Shown here one piece after another: positions 18,301 to 27,367 of a DNA stretch of 64,000 bases (the stretch's first letter is position 1; every line of letters starts with the position of its first letter). Both the position numbers and the translations under genes were made by a program. The stretch lies in NCBI RefSeq assembly GCF_003797145.1, contig NZ_RKMG01000002.1:75037-139036 (forward strand). The letters run 5' to 3'. The stretch is from Aerococcus agrisoli. Lineage in GTDB: Bacteria > Bacillota > Bacilli > Lactobacillales > Aerococcaceae. The notes below the pieces were generated by a model, which had not been told where the DNA came from, made no database searches, and saw only the letters and a list, made by a program, of their open reading frames with translations.

Positions 18301-20896
18301 CCGCAGCTTGTCTTGTTGCGTTCTTATCGTAAACAGCCTTAGCAAATGCATCTGTCGAATTCCCATTTGCGTCAATAATCTTATTGACTGCTGTCCACGC
18401 ATCTGTAACGCCTTGAGCCGTTTGCTTATACTCATTGTTATAAAAGTTTTGGTATGTCGTTCCATCTAACTTTTTGGTAGATAAATCTGTTAGAGTGGAG
18501 TTAATACCTTTAACATCTTCATTAAACGTACTTTCAAAGATTTGGAACTCTGATTGTGATAGGTTTTCCTCTGGAGCTGGAGACCAATCGGTAGGGATAG
18601 ACCCCTTTTCAAGTTTAGCTTCCTTATATCTGATATAAGTTGCTTTTTGTTCATTCCTTAAACGATATGCAAACCATAATCTACTACCACCGGCGACATC
18701 ACTTTCTGTGATCGTATAAGTTAATGAAACCTTTTCACCCATTGGGATATTATCTTGTCGCCAGCTTTGGAAATCATAGTTATATGAACCTCTAGTGTTA
18801 CCTAAACCTATATGTAAGTTAATTGGCACAGTATCGTTATCGTTTACTTTGTCCACAATAATGGAGAAAGTGTATGTTTGACCAACTTCAACTTTATAAT
18901 TTTCATCGTAGCCAAAATCCTTAAACCAGACACCAGCACTCATAGACAATGTTTTCCACTCATCAGAAGTATTCTGTAACAAGTTACGCCCACCAATCTC
19001 GGTTGGTATCTTACCCTCGACAGTTGTAATCTTCTTTTTAATCTCTCCTGTAGCAGCATTAATCTTAGTGTCAACAGTGGTACCACTTACTAAGCCCTTA
19101 GACGTCACATAATCAGCAATCTTAGTGTCAGCCTTCTGGGCTTCAGTCATTGCTGAACTTGCTTCTGCCATAGCATCGGAAATAGATGAATTGATGTTAG
19201 GAATGGTCGTATTGTTGATCGCGTCTAACGTGTTTTGATGAGTAGTTAATAAGTTAGCATTAGCCCCAGCTTTAGTTAGAGCCGATTGTGCTTTAGCATC
19301 TGCATCTTGAGTAGCTTGAGATAAAGTGTTCATCGACAAGGCGTTTTCTTCAAACTTCTTATTGAAAGCTGTAGATTGCTCTCCTGCTAGTCTTTCAGCT
19401 TCTGCTACAGCATTAGTATAAGAGGTCTCTGCTGCTTGCTTAGCTTCTTCGGCCGTAGATATAGCTGTGCTCACAGAGGTGTTTACTTGTTGCGTAATTA
19501 ATGCGTCTTGATCATCAGCATATTTATTTGCGTTAATTAAAGCTTGTTCTGCTTCACTTACCGCCAACGCTTTTGCACTTTCAGCAGTTTCAATTGCGGT
19601 GTTGACTTCATCCTCCATGACGCGCATGTTTCGATTGTAGGGATGATCTATCCACATTCCACTTTCTTCATCCCAGAAATACATGCCACCCTGTTGATCG
19701 TACCAAACATCACCGTTTTTAAAGTTACCTACTGGTTCAGTAACTGAATAAATCATACGTTCTCCGTTGGCGTTTAAGATTTGGTTAACGGTTTGTTTGA
19801 CGGAGGTGCTGACGTTCGTTTCAAGTTCCCTAACAGTATTTTGAACATTACCGACATAAGATTGCTTAGCGTCACCTAATTGAATAGTGATATATCGGTT
19901 AGCGTACCCGTCATATGTGTAACCCACCATTCTAATTTCCATATCCACATCATGTTTAACGTATTTAAGCACCAGGGAATCACCCATGTTAATAACTGTG
20001 TCATCAACAATGTTAGTACCAACCTTGATATTCCGAGATGGTTTGTCAATATTATCAGTGGTGAATTTTAGATTCAACCAATCTTTCATTTCTTTTTCTG
20101 TACGAATATCGTTATTAGTGTATTGCTTTTCAAACACAATACCGCTATAAGCATTGATAAGTGGACTTTCTACCTTTACAGATATTTCATGTTTAACTTC
20201 TTCGTCAGTACCCTCAGGACGTTCTGTCCATTCAGATTTTCCATATAAACGAGTAGTAATATCTTGAATAGATTCTTCGTCCGTGAAGTCTGAGATATTT
20301 TTCTTTTCGTACAGTAACGCACCCGTATTTTTACCTAATCTGTTCACTACACGAACATCATATCCGTTAATGACTAATTCCCCTTGCCAACGTTTCACGA
20401 TATCTTTGAATACGTCTAATGCATTGTAGAGCTGGTTAGGATTATTCTCTCGCTCTTCGGCATCTTGCGTATGATAATCGTGCATATCTGTAATATTTGA
20501 TGTAAACGTGAATGGTGTGTCAATCAATAGGTTATTCACAAACATATTCATCGCTGCTTGACCGCTTAATCCTCTGATAGTTAATGGTCTGATCAATTTA
20601 TTACGCATATCAGCATAAAACAATGGCCACGCTTCGATTGAAACATGGTCCATATATTTCACACGGTCCATAATCCTAAAAGGTTGCATACCGTCTGGCG
20701 TATGTACTTTGACAATTTTATCTTTTTCGATGATTTTATATATCCCCTTATCATCTAAAGGATGATTGAAGGTAACAAAAAAGCTGTCATTGATCATGTT
20801 ATCAACAACAACTTCGTAAGCTTTATTTAGTGGCTGACCGTTATAGGTAAAGTCAGTCACTGTACTATCATATATGTAAATTATAGCCAACCCCAC
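15368..20896 (-). CDS. Tail-associated receptor-binding protein with S74 chaperone domain
   Basis: 1842 aa. The N-terminus (about 1-350) matches prophage endopeptidase tail proteins (Tal). A long Ala-rich coiled region follows (about 410-620). Then come three beta-sandwich carbohydrate-binding-like modules: the first two open with GGRNLLQN (about 633) and GGRNYFKN (about 903), the third with NVFSSS (about 1155), and each ends near a T.W.P pattern. A stalk of repeated short motifs (TSGTLDAS, TSGTIAAA) spans about 1300-1510. The last 110 residues are a Peptidase_S74 intramolecular chaperone (SDRRLKTNI, IGLIAQD), which trims itself off after trimer assembly. The start is unclear: GTG at 20896 overlaps its own ribosome binding site, and TTG at 20890 is an alternative. 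Confidence 0.9.
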   Translation of the reverse strand: MGLAIIYIYDSTVTDFTYNGQPLNKAYEVVVDNMINDSFFVTFNHPLDDKGIYKIIEKDKIVKVHTPDGMQPFRIMDRVKYMDHVSIEAWPLFYADMRNKLIRPLTIRGLSGQAAMNMFVNNLLIDTPFTFTSNITDMHDYHTQDAEERENNPNQLYNALDVFKDIVKRWQGELVINGYDVRVVNRLGKNTGALLYEKKNISDFTDEESIQDITTRLYGKSEWTERPEGTDEEVKHEISVKVESPLINAYSGIVFEKQYTNNDIRTEKEMKDWLNLKFTTDNIDKPSRNIKVGTNIVDDTVINMGDSLVLKYVKHDVDMEIRMVGYTYDGYANRYITIQLGDAKQSYVGNVQNTVRELETNVSTSVKQTVNQILNANGERMIYSVTEPVGNFKNGDVWYDQQGGMYFWDEESGMWIDHPYNRNMRVMEDEVNTAIETAESAKALAVSEAEQALINANKYADDQDALITQQVNTSVSTAISTAEEAKQAAETSYTNAVAEAERLAGEQSTAFNKKFEENALSMNTLSQATQDADAKAQSALTKAGANANLLTTHQNTLDAINNTTIPNINSSISDAMAEASSAMTEAQKADTKIADYVTSKGLVSGTTVDTKINAATGEIKKKITTVEGKIPTEIGGRNLLQNTSDEWKTLSMSAGVWFKDFGYDENYKVEVGQTYTFSIIVDKVNDNDTVPINLHIGLGNTRGSYNYDFQSWRQDNIPMGEKVSLTYTITESDVAGGSRLWFAYRLRNEQKATYIRYKEAKLEKGSIPTDWSPAPEENLSQSEFQIFESTFNEDVKGINSTLTDLSTKKLDGTTYQNFYNNEYKQTAQGVTDAWTAVNKIIDANGNSTDAFAKAVYDKNATRQAADFKSVTDGLVKTTTYEEGIDGVKQSITSVSGRIDELSVGGRNYFKNSDVERTGSREFVNHYTWDMSPVINEFGTNTYYTVSFDIKSKVAGNINVYAQNGNGTKYSIGTKGVYASTTYKRFSYTFKPVLSSSTETMSMLAFFGSYDSGRIPTIKNVKFEVGNFATDWTPAPEDMLGKAEFTLFKNDYEETAESVERRLTAIDSSEEGSVVTRLNKTEKTASGNTTTISNIKTKPGEQITGYQTIKDRSDLYERVIGSSSEANVKNNMARIVMADSIFKTEVIDKTNVDDSNVFSSSTKVAALSNIGSIVRNDSLAPNGFRITGVSGNNGSFRLYDVITSNGWWTVSGWVRGSQNADIKFTIDICDSPDSKQFNTGTANEWQYFEFSHNVTNYTSTYSFVDFNGIAWAYYYFKDIKVEKNHHATAWTPSAIDFATQSHITQLADNINLKVSNKDLLSEINVQAGNVLIQSGTNKLNITPTTTSIQDATIKSAMIDTIDVKKITGIAADFTTMITKGLTADVITSTMIKADTALFDMLFSTTLATDRLAARTAWIKSANISTLDASKITSGTIAAARLDAGAIVTAGLTANVVKSAHIEAGTALVDKIFSTSAYITQLTSKAAFISSIQAINISASRITSGTLDASKATITNIDANNITANKTSFVQTAWNDINSEVAIDGSGIKTQNTNGDFSRIVSGELRSFNADSSSTAILGSGRSQYFDRNGSQFILGKTLHGTDWINEGTLQVTYNRKFAIGRYADYAGNNGNFHPYIALEYAVDKPGDEPNGIVRLYKAVYLQKGIYAGNNDISALSKISFYNGGLIESQSSTSNLLITASNKMVAYAAGTNAFEIDSGYMYLRRNLSMEGNNITNQSDRRLKTNIVDTPVDSLSAISNWGFKAFDRVNNGSHDDIGLIAQDTSEIVVYDEENDIYNVNSSKQIMMNSHGIQQLNIKVDDEISQLKAQVTNLQEELALLKGDRK

Positions 20897-21597
20897 CTTT
20901 CTAAAATTTCTACACGGTCAATGCCACTACCTAAAGTTATTGTATTTGTACTCTCAGCAGGAATTTCGAAAAAGTCCCCACGCATAATATTGTTCGCCTG
21001 AGCATTATTTCTGTCACGAACATCTTGTTCTAAATATTTGTTTTCAATGGTTAGCTTATCGATCAGTTTGGCTATGTATACCGTTTGATTCCCAATTTTG
21101 ATATTCGTTTGTGTATTCGATGTACCGAACACTGTAATCAATGGATACATTGGTGCATTCGTGTGATTAGTTATTTTATCACCCGTTTTATAAGTCCTCG
21201 TTGTCTGATTGAGTTCAAACCCAAAAGGTGATAGTTTAAAAGTAATTTCCAATATAAAATAAGGTTTACCATCTCTTTTAGAATCTTCTATTACCACATC
21301 TAAAATTTCATAGAAAACATCTGGCTCATCACTTGATATTAAAATACCATTATCTTTTGCCCACTTTTTGACAACTCGTAACTGCGCTACATTAGTTGTA
21401 TAGCAGAATAATTTATATGATTTTTCAATTGGTGCCCAAGCTTCTACTTCGGTCTTGATAGAACTTGTAAGATAATCTGTTTCAACAAACTGGTTCTTCT
21501 TTCTTGCATAAGTAAAACCACCGTTTTCAACTACGACAGTTTCAAAAGGAAAGTCTAATGTTGAAGAACCATTAACTTTAATTTGATTAATTTCCAT
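20881..21597 (-). CDS. Distal tail protein (Dit)
   Basis: 238 aa, similar in pattern to siphovirus Dit proteins (ORF46/SPP1 gp19.1 type): N-terminal FPFETVVVENGGFTY, a central SPFGF strand and a C-terminal galectin-like half. It forms the hub between the tail tube and the receptor-binding protein. Its ATG is fused to the tape-measure stop (TAATG), and the gene order tape measure, Dit, Tal is the standard one. Confidence 0.88.
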   Translation of the reverse strand: MEINQIKVNGSSTLDFPFETVVVENGGFTYARKKNQFVETDYLTSSIKTEVEAWAPIEKSYKLFCYTTNVAQLRVVKKWAKDNGILISSDEPDVFYEILDVVIEDSKRDGKPYFILEITFKLSPFGFELNQTTRTYKTGDKITNHTNAPMYPLITVFGTSNTQTNIKIGNQTVYIAKLIDKLTIENKYLEQDVRDRNNAQANNIMRGDFFEIPAESTNTITLGSGIDRVEILERWGWL

Positions 21598-24500
21598 TAG
21601 CCTTCACCTCCAATACGCATTACACTACTTCTTTTTGTGCTATTATTCATCAAATTATCAATGTATGGATATGTATTTTTTGCAACTTCTTGACCATCTA
21701 TTTTTAACTGATTATGAATAACCTTACCTTCTTGAATGCTATCGTTAATTCGTTCTAAAAGTGCTTCTAACGGTTTTAAATCAATAGTTGGCATATTAAC
21801 ATTAGTTGGTACATTAGCTCGTTCCAAACTAGTGGAATCTCTAATAAACTGAGCATCATTTGTTATACCAACACCATCTGCGTATTGTGGTAAACCAGGA
21901 AACATCGTGGCAGTACTTGCAGCTTTCAATACTTTCGAACCACGAGGTAAGTCCATAATGACGTTTCGTCCTGTAGGTATGTACTGTGTCCCATCCGGAT
22001 ACTCAATCATTTCACGGAATCGTGAACCTTTCTGGTCATTGACTATAGCAAAACCACCCGGGTGGTAGTTGGTACCTCGTTCATATCCGAAGAATGACTT
22101 AACCTTGCCCCATGCTCCGGCTAGCTTAGCTGTAAATGTAGTCGTTTTGGATGTCGGTACTGAACTTATTGCACCCCTTGCAGATGCAGCTGTACTAGAT
22201 ACACTTTCACTAGAATTAAAGTTTGTCTGTTTGCTTGTAGGTACACTCGAATGCGCGCTTCTAGCACTGCTAGCTTTAGAACTAACTTGTTCACTAGATC
22301 CAAAGTTAGTATGCTTACTCGTCGGTACACTAGCATGAGCTCCCTTGGCGGAACTTGCGTTTGCTGATACTTGTTCCGATGCACCAAAATTCGTGTGCTT
22401 ACTTATAGGTACACTACCGATTGCGACGTTCACATTTCCAGCAACTGGAGTTAGACTCTCTAGTGCAGTAAAGAACGTATTTCTAGCTTCTGGAACTGAT
22501 AGAATATTGTTAGTTGCGGTGGCTACACCATCTGCTGTTTGGTCAGTTGCATGCAGCATCTTTTCAGCATCCGGCAATTGCATAAATTCTTGTACAGTCT
22601 CAATAGCTTGTTGGCCATTGTCCTGGCTATCAACTACTAATTTCTTATACTCTTCGGCGGACATAACGCCCCATTGTTCAAGCAATTTACCGATTTTATC
22701 AGTAGCATCATCCGCATTGGTGTCAATCGATGCAAATTTATCTACAAACTCAGCGTTTGACCATAACCCCATAGACTGAATTCCATTTGCAACTTCTGGA
22801 TCTACTTCACCTTTTAATACTGCTGATTTATCCTCGACTGGTAAATCATTCCATTTGCCTAAATCTTGCAGAGCTTTTTCTAAATCTTCGCCATTTTGCA
22901 CTTGATATAGTAACTCTTTTTCTTCAGCAGTTAGATTATTCCAAATGTCTAATTCAGTTAATAATTCTTCAATTTTTTCCACCGAATAGTCGGTATCAAT
23001 ATCCAAATTTTTAGGTGGGAGTTCCTTAGCACCATATCGATCCAAAGCTTCTATAACAATATTCATTGCTTCTTCAGTAGTTCCTGCATTTTTTAAATTC
23101 TCAATTGCTTCATCATTTAAGATGCCCATTCGATTCATTGATTCAATTGCAGTCTTACTGGTTAACAATTCCATGTTATCGCCCAACATCGCCATCAATT
23201 CATCGTTTTCAGTTAATGACTCACCGGTTGCTTCAGAAATTTTATTCAAGCTAAGGATCATCGACAATGCTTCACCTTCGGTTAGTTCTCGTCTCCCCTT
23301 AGCAGCATTCGTTAAAATTTCAGTGATAGATTGTTGAGAGGTCTGAATTGCATAAATTTCATTTTGAGTTCGTGCGTTTATCGCATCGACTTCTTGTTGG
23401 TATCGTTCTGGGCTATACATTTCTTTTCGTGCTTCTAAAGCATCCAATTCAGCTTGTCTGCGTTCCTGTAAAGAAGCGATAGTTTGGGTAGTAACACCTT
23501 CAACTGCTTGGATTTGAGCAGATGCCCATTCTGGAGTCACTTTGATATTATCTTCTAAAGCACGCATTACTTCCGAGCTAGCATTACCTAGCATCGTTCC
23601 ATAATTATTAAACGCTTCAGATACCCTTGCGATTTCTTCTTCAGATGCACCAAATTCTTTCATTTTTTGGTTAACTTCATCTAATTCTAAAGTAAATTGT
23701 TTGAAGAGATCCCCTTTAAAGAATTGATGTTGATTATTAATCAAACCTTCATCAAACATTGCATCAAGTGAATTCTGAATATCTGCATTCGCTTTTTGAA
23801 TATCTTTAGCAGCTTGCTTATATGCTTCAGCACTCGCTTCTGCGCCATCAACCGCTATATTTCCGACTTCTTTCACCGAATCGATACCAGAAGTAACGCC
23901 ATCAAACCAACTTTGATAAGCACCATCTGTTTCTTTTACAGATTCTTTCGCTCGCCTTTGTGGTTCTGTTGCTTCATGGTAAATGGCATAACCAATCCCA
24001 CCAATTGCTGCAACAGCTAATCCTGCACCTAATACCCATGGGTTAAATGCTGTAGCACCTAAGCCAGATACTTTTCCTGCTTTACTACCAACATCATCAA
24101 GACCTTTACCAGCATCTAAAGCACTGTCAGCGATATCTTTCATTGCCTTTTTACCAGCATTATTAGACATTAAGTTGATTAAGCCTTTACCTAGCTTACC
24201 AACACCGGTGGTTAATTTACCGAAAACGAATATTCCCTTACCCGCTATTGTAAGTACTGGTCCAGCTGCCGCTGCAATACCAGCCCATTTTAAGATATTA
24301 TTTTGCTGTTCTTCTGATAATTCGCTAAAGGATTCAACAATTCCGGTTATATATTCAACACCATCATTGAAGATGGGTAGTAACTTCTCGCCAACTGTAA
24401 TTGATAATGTTTCTAATGAACCTTGTAATTCTTCCCAATTACGTGCTGATTCACTCATTTGAGAATCCGCCGCTTCTTGAGCAGCAGTTGCATCTTCAGT

Positions 24501-25796
24501 AGCTTTCTTATATTCGCCTAATCCTTCAGAACCTTCATTCATAAATACGGTAGCTGCACGAACGGCATCACTACCGAAAATAGTAGCCATCGCTTGTTGT
24601 TGCTGCTCTTGAGATAGTCCAGTGAATCCATCTTGTAACTCTTGGGCAACTTCCGTCATTGATTTCATATTTCCATCAGCATCATATAGATTAATACCTA
24701 AATCAGCCATTAGTTCTGATGCTTTAGAAGTCGGTGCTGAAAGTCTTTGAAGCATTGATTTAAGTGAAGTACCAGCATCCGAACCTTGAATACCGGCATC
24801 CGCCATCGCAGCAATTGCAGCAGTTGTATCTTCAACTGACCATCCTGCCGTGTTGGCTACTGTACCAACCTGACTCAAAGCTTGACCCATAGATTCCACA
24901 CTAGCGGTAGATGCATCCGCACCTCCGGCTAAAGCATTAGCGATTCGACTTGAATCCTCAGCTTCAATATTAAACATGTTCATCCCTTGAACAGTCATTT
25001 CGGCCGCATCCGCCAAAGCAATATTACCCGCCGCTGCTAAGTCCATTGCAGTCTTTAGACCACCAGCTTCAATTTGAGCGACACTCATACCACCTTTAGC
25101 CAATTCAACCATAGCTTCGCCTGATTCTTTTGCACTAAAAATAGTATCTTCACCCATCTGAATAGCTAGTTCTCGCAATCGACTCATTTCTTCGCCTGAA
25201 GCTTTAGAAGCGTATTGTAACTGGCTCATAGAATCTTCGAAAGATATCGCTGTCTTAACTGCTGCCGCACCTAATCCGATGATTGGAAGTGTGATACCCG
25301 TGGTCATTTTGCCACCAATATCAGCAACCCCTTGACCAAATTTAGATATCTTTTCGCCACCAGTGACTAAATGATCACTGGCTTTATTTAGAACACCAGT
25401 CCAACCTTCTGTCTCAACCTTAGTACGAGCGATTTCGCCTGCTGTATTCTTTAATTGGTTTTGATAATTGAATAATTGGGATTCTGCCTGTTTCAGTTGA
25501 CCAGCTAATTTTTCAGTTTGAGCGGTAGCCTTTCCGTCAACAAATGATCCTTCGTAAGATTTTTTTAGTGAATCGACTTGTTTCTTTTGAGCTTCGATGA
25601 CTTTAGTTAAGCCTTTGAAATTAGCTTCTAGTCCTTGCATTTTGTTTCCGGCTAATTTGGCTGCATTCATTTCAGCTTTCATTGAATTAGCCCAAGTCTT
25701 TACTTCTCTTTTTGAAGATTGTAGACCTTTACCAAAATCGGAACTATCCAATCCTAATTCAATAATCATTTGTCCTAAAGGTGCATTCCCTGCCAT
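21597..25796 (-). CDS. Tail tape measure protein (TP901 family)
   Basis: 1399 aa; it sets tail length and is ejected with the DNA. The N-terminal 150 residues are coiled coil. The TP901 core spans about 180-400 (SFEDSMSQLQYASKASGEEM, GQALSQVG, SLKSMLQRLSAPTSKA). Hydrophobic stretches occur near 510 and 600. Residues about 1125-1215 hold three tandem 28-residue repeats beginning VPTSK.TNF plus a fourth start. A GFAIVNDQKGSRFREMIEYP motif near the end is typical of the family. The gene follows the gpG/gpGT frameshift pair, as expected. Confidence 0.95.
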   Translation of the reverse strand: MAGNAPLGQMIIELGLDSSDFGKGLQSSKREVKTWANSMKAEMNAAKLAGNKMQGLEANFKGLTKVIEAQKKQVDSLKKSYEGSFVDGKATAQTEKLAGQLKQAESQLFNYQNQLKNTAGEIARTKVETEGWTGVLNKASDHLVTGGEKISKFGQGVADIGGKMTTGITLPIIGLGAAAVKTAISFEDSMSQLQYASKASGEEMSRLRELAIQMGEDTIFSAKESGEAMVELAKGGMSVAQIEAGGLKTAMDLAAAGNIALADAAEMTVQGMNMFNIEAEDSSRIANALAGGADASTASVESMGQALSQVGTVANTAGWSVEDTTAAIAAMADAGIQGSDAGTSLKSMLQRLSAPTSKASELMADLGINLYDADGNMKSMTEVAQELQDGFTGLSQEQQQQAMATIFGSDAVRAATVFMNEGSEGLGEYKKATEDATAAQEAADSQMSESARNWEELQGSLETLSITVGEKLLPIFNDGVEYITGIVESFSELSEEQQNNILKWAGIAAAAGPVLTIAGKGIFVFGKLTTGVGKLGKGLINLMSNNAGKKAMKDIADSALDAGKGLDDVGSKAGKVSGLGATAFNPWVLGAGLAVAAIGGIGYAIYHEATEPQRRAKESVKETDGAYQSWFDGVTSGIDSVKEVGNIAVDGAEASAEAYKQAAKDIQKANADIQNSLDAMFDEGLINNQHQFFKGDLFKQFTLELDEVNQKMKEFGASEEEIARVSEAFNNYGTMLGNASSEVMRALEDNIKVTPEWASAQIQAVEGVTTQTIASLQERRQAELDALEARKEMYSPERYQQEVDAINARTQNEIYAIQTSQQSITEILTNAAKGRRELTEGEALSMILSLNKISEATGESLTENDELMAMLGDNMELLTSKTAIESMNRMGILNDEAIENLKNAGTTEEAMNIVIEALDRYGAKELPPKNLDIDTDYSVEKIEELLTELDIWNNLTAEEKELLYQVQNGEDLEKALQDLGKWNDLPVEDKSAVLKGEVDPEVANGIQSMGLWSNAEFVDKFASIDTNADDATDKIGKLLEQWGVMSAEEYKKLVVDSQDNGQQAIETVQEFMQLPDAEKMLHATDQTADGVATATNNILSVPEARNTFFTALESLTPVAGNVNVAIGSVPISKHTNFGASEQVSANASSAKGAHASVPTSKHTNFGSSEQVSSKASSARSAHSSVPTSKQTNFNSSESVSSTAASARGAISSVPTSKTTTFTAKLAGAWGKVKSFFGYERGTNYHPGGFAIVNDQKGSRFREMIEYPDGTQYIPTGRNVIMDLPRGSKVLKAASTATMFPGLPQYADGVGITNDAQFIRDSTSLERANVPTNVNMPTIDLKPLEALLERINDSIQEGKVIHNQLKIDGQEVAKNTYPYIDNLMNNSTKRSSVMRIGGEG

Positions 25797-25811
25797 ATTT
25801 TACCTCCTTTC

Positions 25812-26020
25812 CTAAATTGTTTTGATAAAGTCTGCTAAATCAACCGCATCTTGCTTAGTGGATTTTTGACTAAATAGCACGCCCATTAGCATGTCGTAAT
25901 CAGTGTCTAACACTTCATTAATTGTGTAGCCATCTATACCCTTAACGATGTTTCTAACTAAGCTGTAGAGATTATCTAAAGCCTCTTTAGCGGTTATTTT
26001 TCCGCTGTCTCTTCTTTTTT
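25812..26020 (-). CDS. gpT part of the tail assembly chaperone, made by -1 frameshift
   Basis: The frame that continues gpG after a -1 slip. The extension is 67 residues from RRDSGKITAK to DFIKTI and gives a gpGT fusion of about 168 aa. An ATG at 26051 in this frame has no convincing ribosome binding site and lies deep inside gpG, so independent start is unlikely. In lambda and many Gram-positive siphoviruses the fusion binds the tape measure protein during tail assembly. Confidence 0.8.
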
Positions 26021-26317
26021 TGGGTCTGGTTCTACGCCTAACACTGCCCAAATCTTTTGTTGGATTGCTTCTTGGAAATCACGAGCATCTAGTCCATCTA
26101 ATAAAGCTTCTGGTGTCACACGTTCGTCATCAAATAGACCAGCGACAAATTCAAGTTTTTTAACCATAACATCCAAACCTTGTTTAATCTCGCCCTCTTC
26201 AATCGCTTTTTCAATTTCCACCCATTCAAATAATTTTCGCATTGGAATATCTTTCTGAATAAATGTATTAATGTTGCCTTTTTCATCTTTTAATTCTAAT
26301 CGTAATTCTTTTGCCAT
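25994..26317 (-). CDS. Tail assembly chaperone gpG
   Basis: 107 aa from ATG 26317, which has GGAGG 8 nt upstream (a TTG at 26332 would include that site). It lies between the major tail protein and the tape measure gene, where gpG is expected. Its last codons carry the slippery sequence at 26015-26021. Confidence 0.85.
   Translation of the reverse strand: MAKELRLELKDEKGNINTFIQKDIPMRKLFEWVEIEKAIEEGEIKQGLDVMVKKLEFVAGLFDDERVTPEALLDGLDARDFQEAIQQKIWAVLGVEPDPKKEETAEK
26015..26021 (-). promoter_or_regulatory. Slippery heptamer for programmed -1 frameshift
   Basis: In gpG frame the sequence reads CC A.AAA.AAA G, seven As in the correct X.XXY.YYZ register. A -1 slip joins the frame ending at 25812, while the zero frame stops at 25994. 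Confidence 0.8.
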
Positions 26318-26330
26318 ATTTTTAACCTCC

Positions 26331-26361
26331 AAAAAATAGGCTACTCCATATGGAAGTAGCC
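26331..26361 (-). terminator. Terminator between the major tail protein and gpG
   Basis: Minus strand stem (26361-26352 with 26347-26339, one bulge, ATAT loop) followed by six Ts (26336-26331). Likely partial, favouring high major tail protein output over gpG. Confidence 0.8.
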
Positions 26362-26377
26362 GTTAACTGTTGTAAAA

Positions 26378-26965
26378 TTATCCTACTGGTAATGTTGTTG
26401 GGAATACTTGTTTTTCTAATTTTGTGATTGATTCTTGCGCATCCCCCACATATTTACCAACTACTTGACCAAATGATTCGCCTTCTTTAGTATCTTCAAT
26501 TGCGCTGAATACATAAGTTTCAGCTTCAGGCGTAAATGCTTCATTGTTCAAAGTATTTAGTGTGATTGATTCTTTTGAGATTTTTCCTTTAAAGAAACCT
26601 AGCATGGCTTTTTCTCCTTGTAAGTTTCCTGACTCAAGCATGATCGCTACATATGGTGCTTCAGTATCATTACCAATATATGAAATGCCTTCTGAGGTCG
26701 TTTTATAGCCTAGAATTTTATCATTTGCTGCATCTGGTAAATCTAACAAGCCTAAGTTAACTGATACGTCACCAGTACCACGTTGCGATACGTAGTAAGC
26801 AATATCTGAACCGTACACTCGAGTTGCTTCTTTAGATAATCCTGTAATTTCTGCTGTGGTAGTTGCACCTTTCTCAGCCTTACCTTCAACAATAATTTTT
26901 TCAGTTACTGTACCATCTGATCCAAAAATACCGATGGTAGCACGTTTAAATCCTACTAATGTCAT
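26378..26965 (-). CDS. Major tail protein (phi13 family)
   Basis: 195 aa, the tube subunit. Features of phi13/TP901-1-type tube proteins: N-terminal GFKRATIGIFG, central IAYYVSQRGTGDVSVNLGLL, GYKTTSEGISYIGN, and a C-terminal YVFSAIEDTKEGESFGQVVGK-type strand. The ribosome binding site AAAGGAG is strong, and a terminator follows the gene. Confidence 0.9.
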   Translation of the reverse strand: MTLVGFKRATIGIFGSDGTVTEKIIVEGKAEKGATTTAEITGLSKEATRVYGSDIAYYVSQRGTGDVSVNLGLLDLPDAANDKILGYKTTSEGISYIGNDTEAPYVAIMLESGNLQGEKAMLGFFKGKISKESITLNTLNNEAFTPEAETYVFSAIEDTKEGESFGQVVGKYVGDAQESITKLEKQVFPTTLPVG

Positions 26966-26977
26966 TTTATTTCTCCT

Positions 26978-27367
26978 TTAATAATTCGTTTCGTATAAAT
27001 TAGTAACTTTACGGTATCTTCTGACATCAACAAATCGTTGAACATCGTCTAGATACTCATCCAATCCAAATTCCAGTTGACCAAAACCTAACTCCCACAT
27101 TAATTGCTTAATGCGATATGCTAGTTCTTTTACTTGCTTGCGATTACCACCTTCAACACTCAATTGATAAGTCATCTCAATTGCCAGTTCTTGATTAGAT
27201 CCATAGATAGCTGGTATTGGTGTTGAAAAGGGTCTGATAATAATAAAAGGTGTGACCATTTCATCATTATCGTTGTGCGTATAATAGCGTATACGACCTT
27301 TAACTTGTTCTTGTATAATCTCATCATAATTCAATTCATCATAAATTATATCCAGCATGTCTAACAT
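26978..27367 (-). CDS. Tail completion/head-tail protein (DUF806-like)
   Basis: 129 aa, N-terminal LDMLDIIYDEL and central FIIIRPFSTPIPAIYGSN. Pattern and position (between the HK97 gp10-like gene and the major tail protein) fit the DUF806 tail terminator group. ATG directly follows the upstream stop. Confidence 0.78.
   Translation of the reverse strand: MLDMLDIIYDELNYDEIIQEQVKGRIRYYTHNDNDEMVTPFIIIRPFSTPIPAIYGSNQELAIEMTYQLSVEGGNRKQVKELAYRIKQLMWELGFGQLEFGLDEYLDDVQRFVDVRRYRKVTNLYETNY

Noticed and set aside
22069..22779. Plus-strand frames opposite the tape measure repeats
   Set aside because: They mirror the 28-residue repeats and have no start signals.
25812..26051. Independent gene starting at the ATG at 26051
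   Set aside because: The start is inside gpG without a good ribosome binding site, and the in-register slippery heptamer explains the frame.
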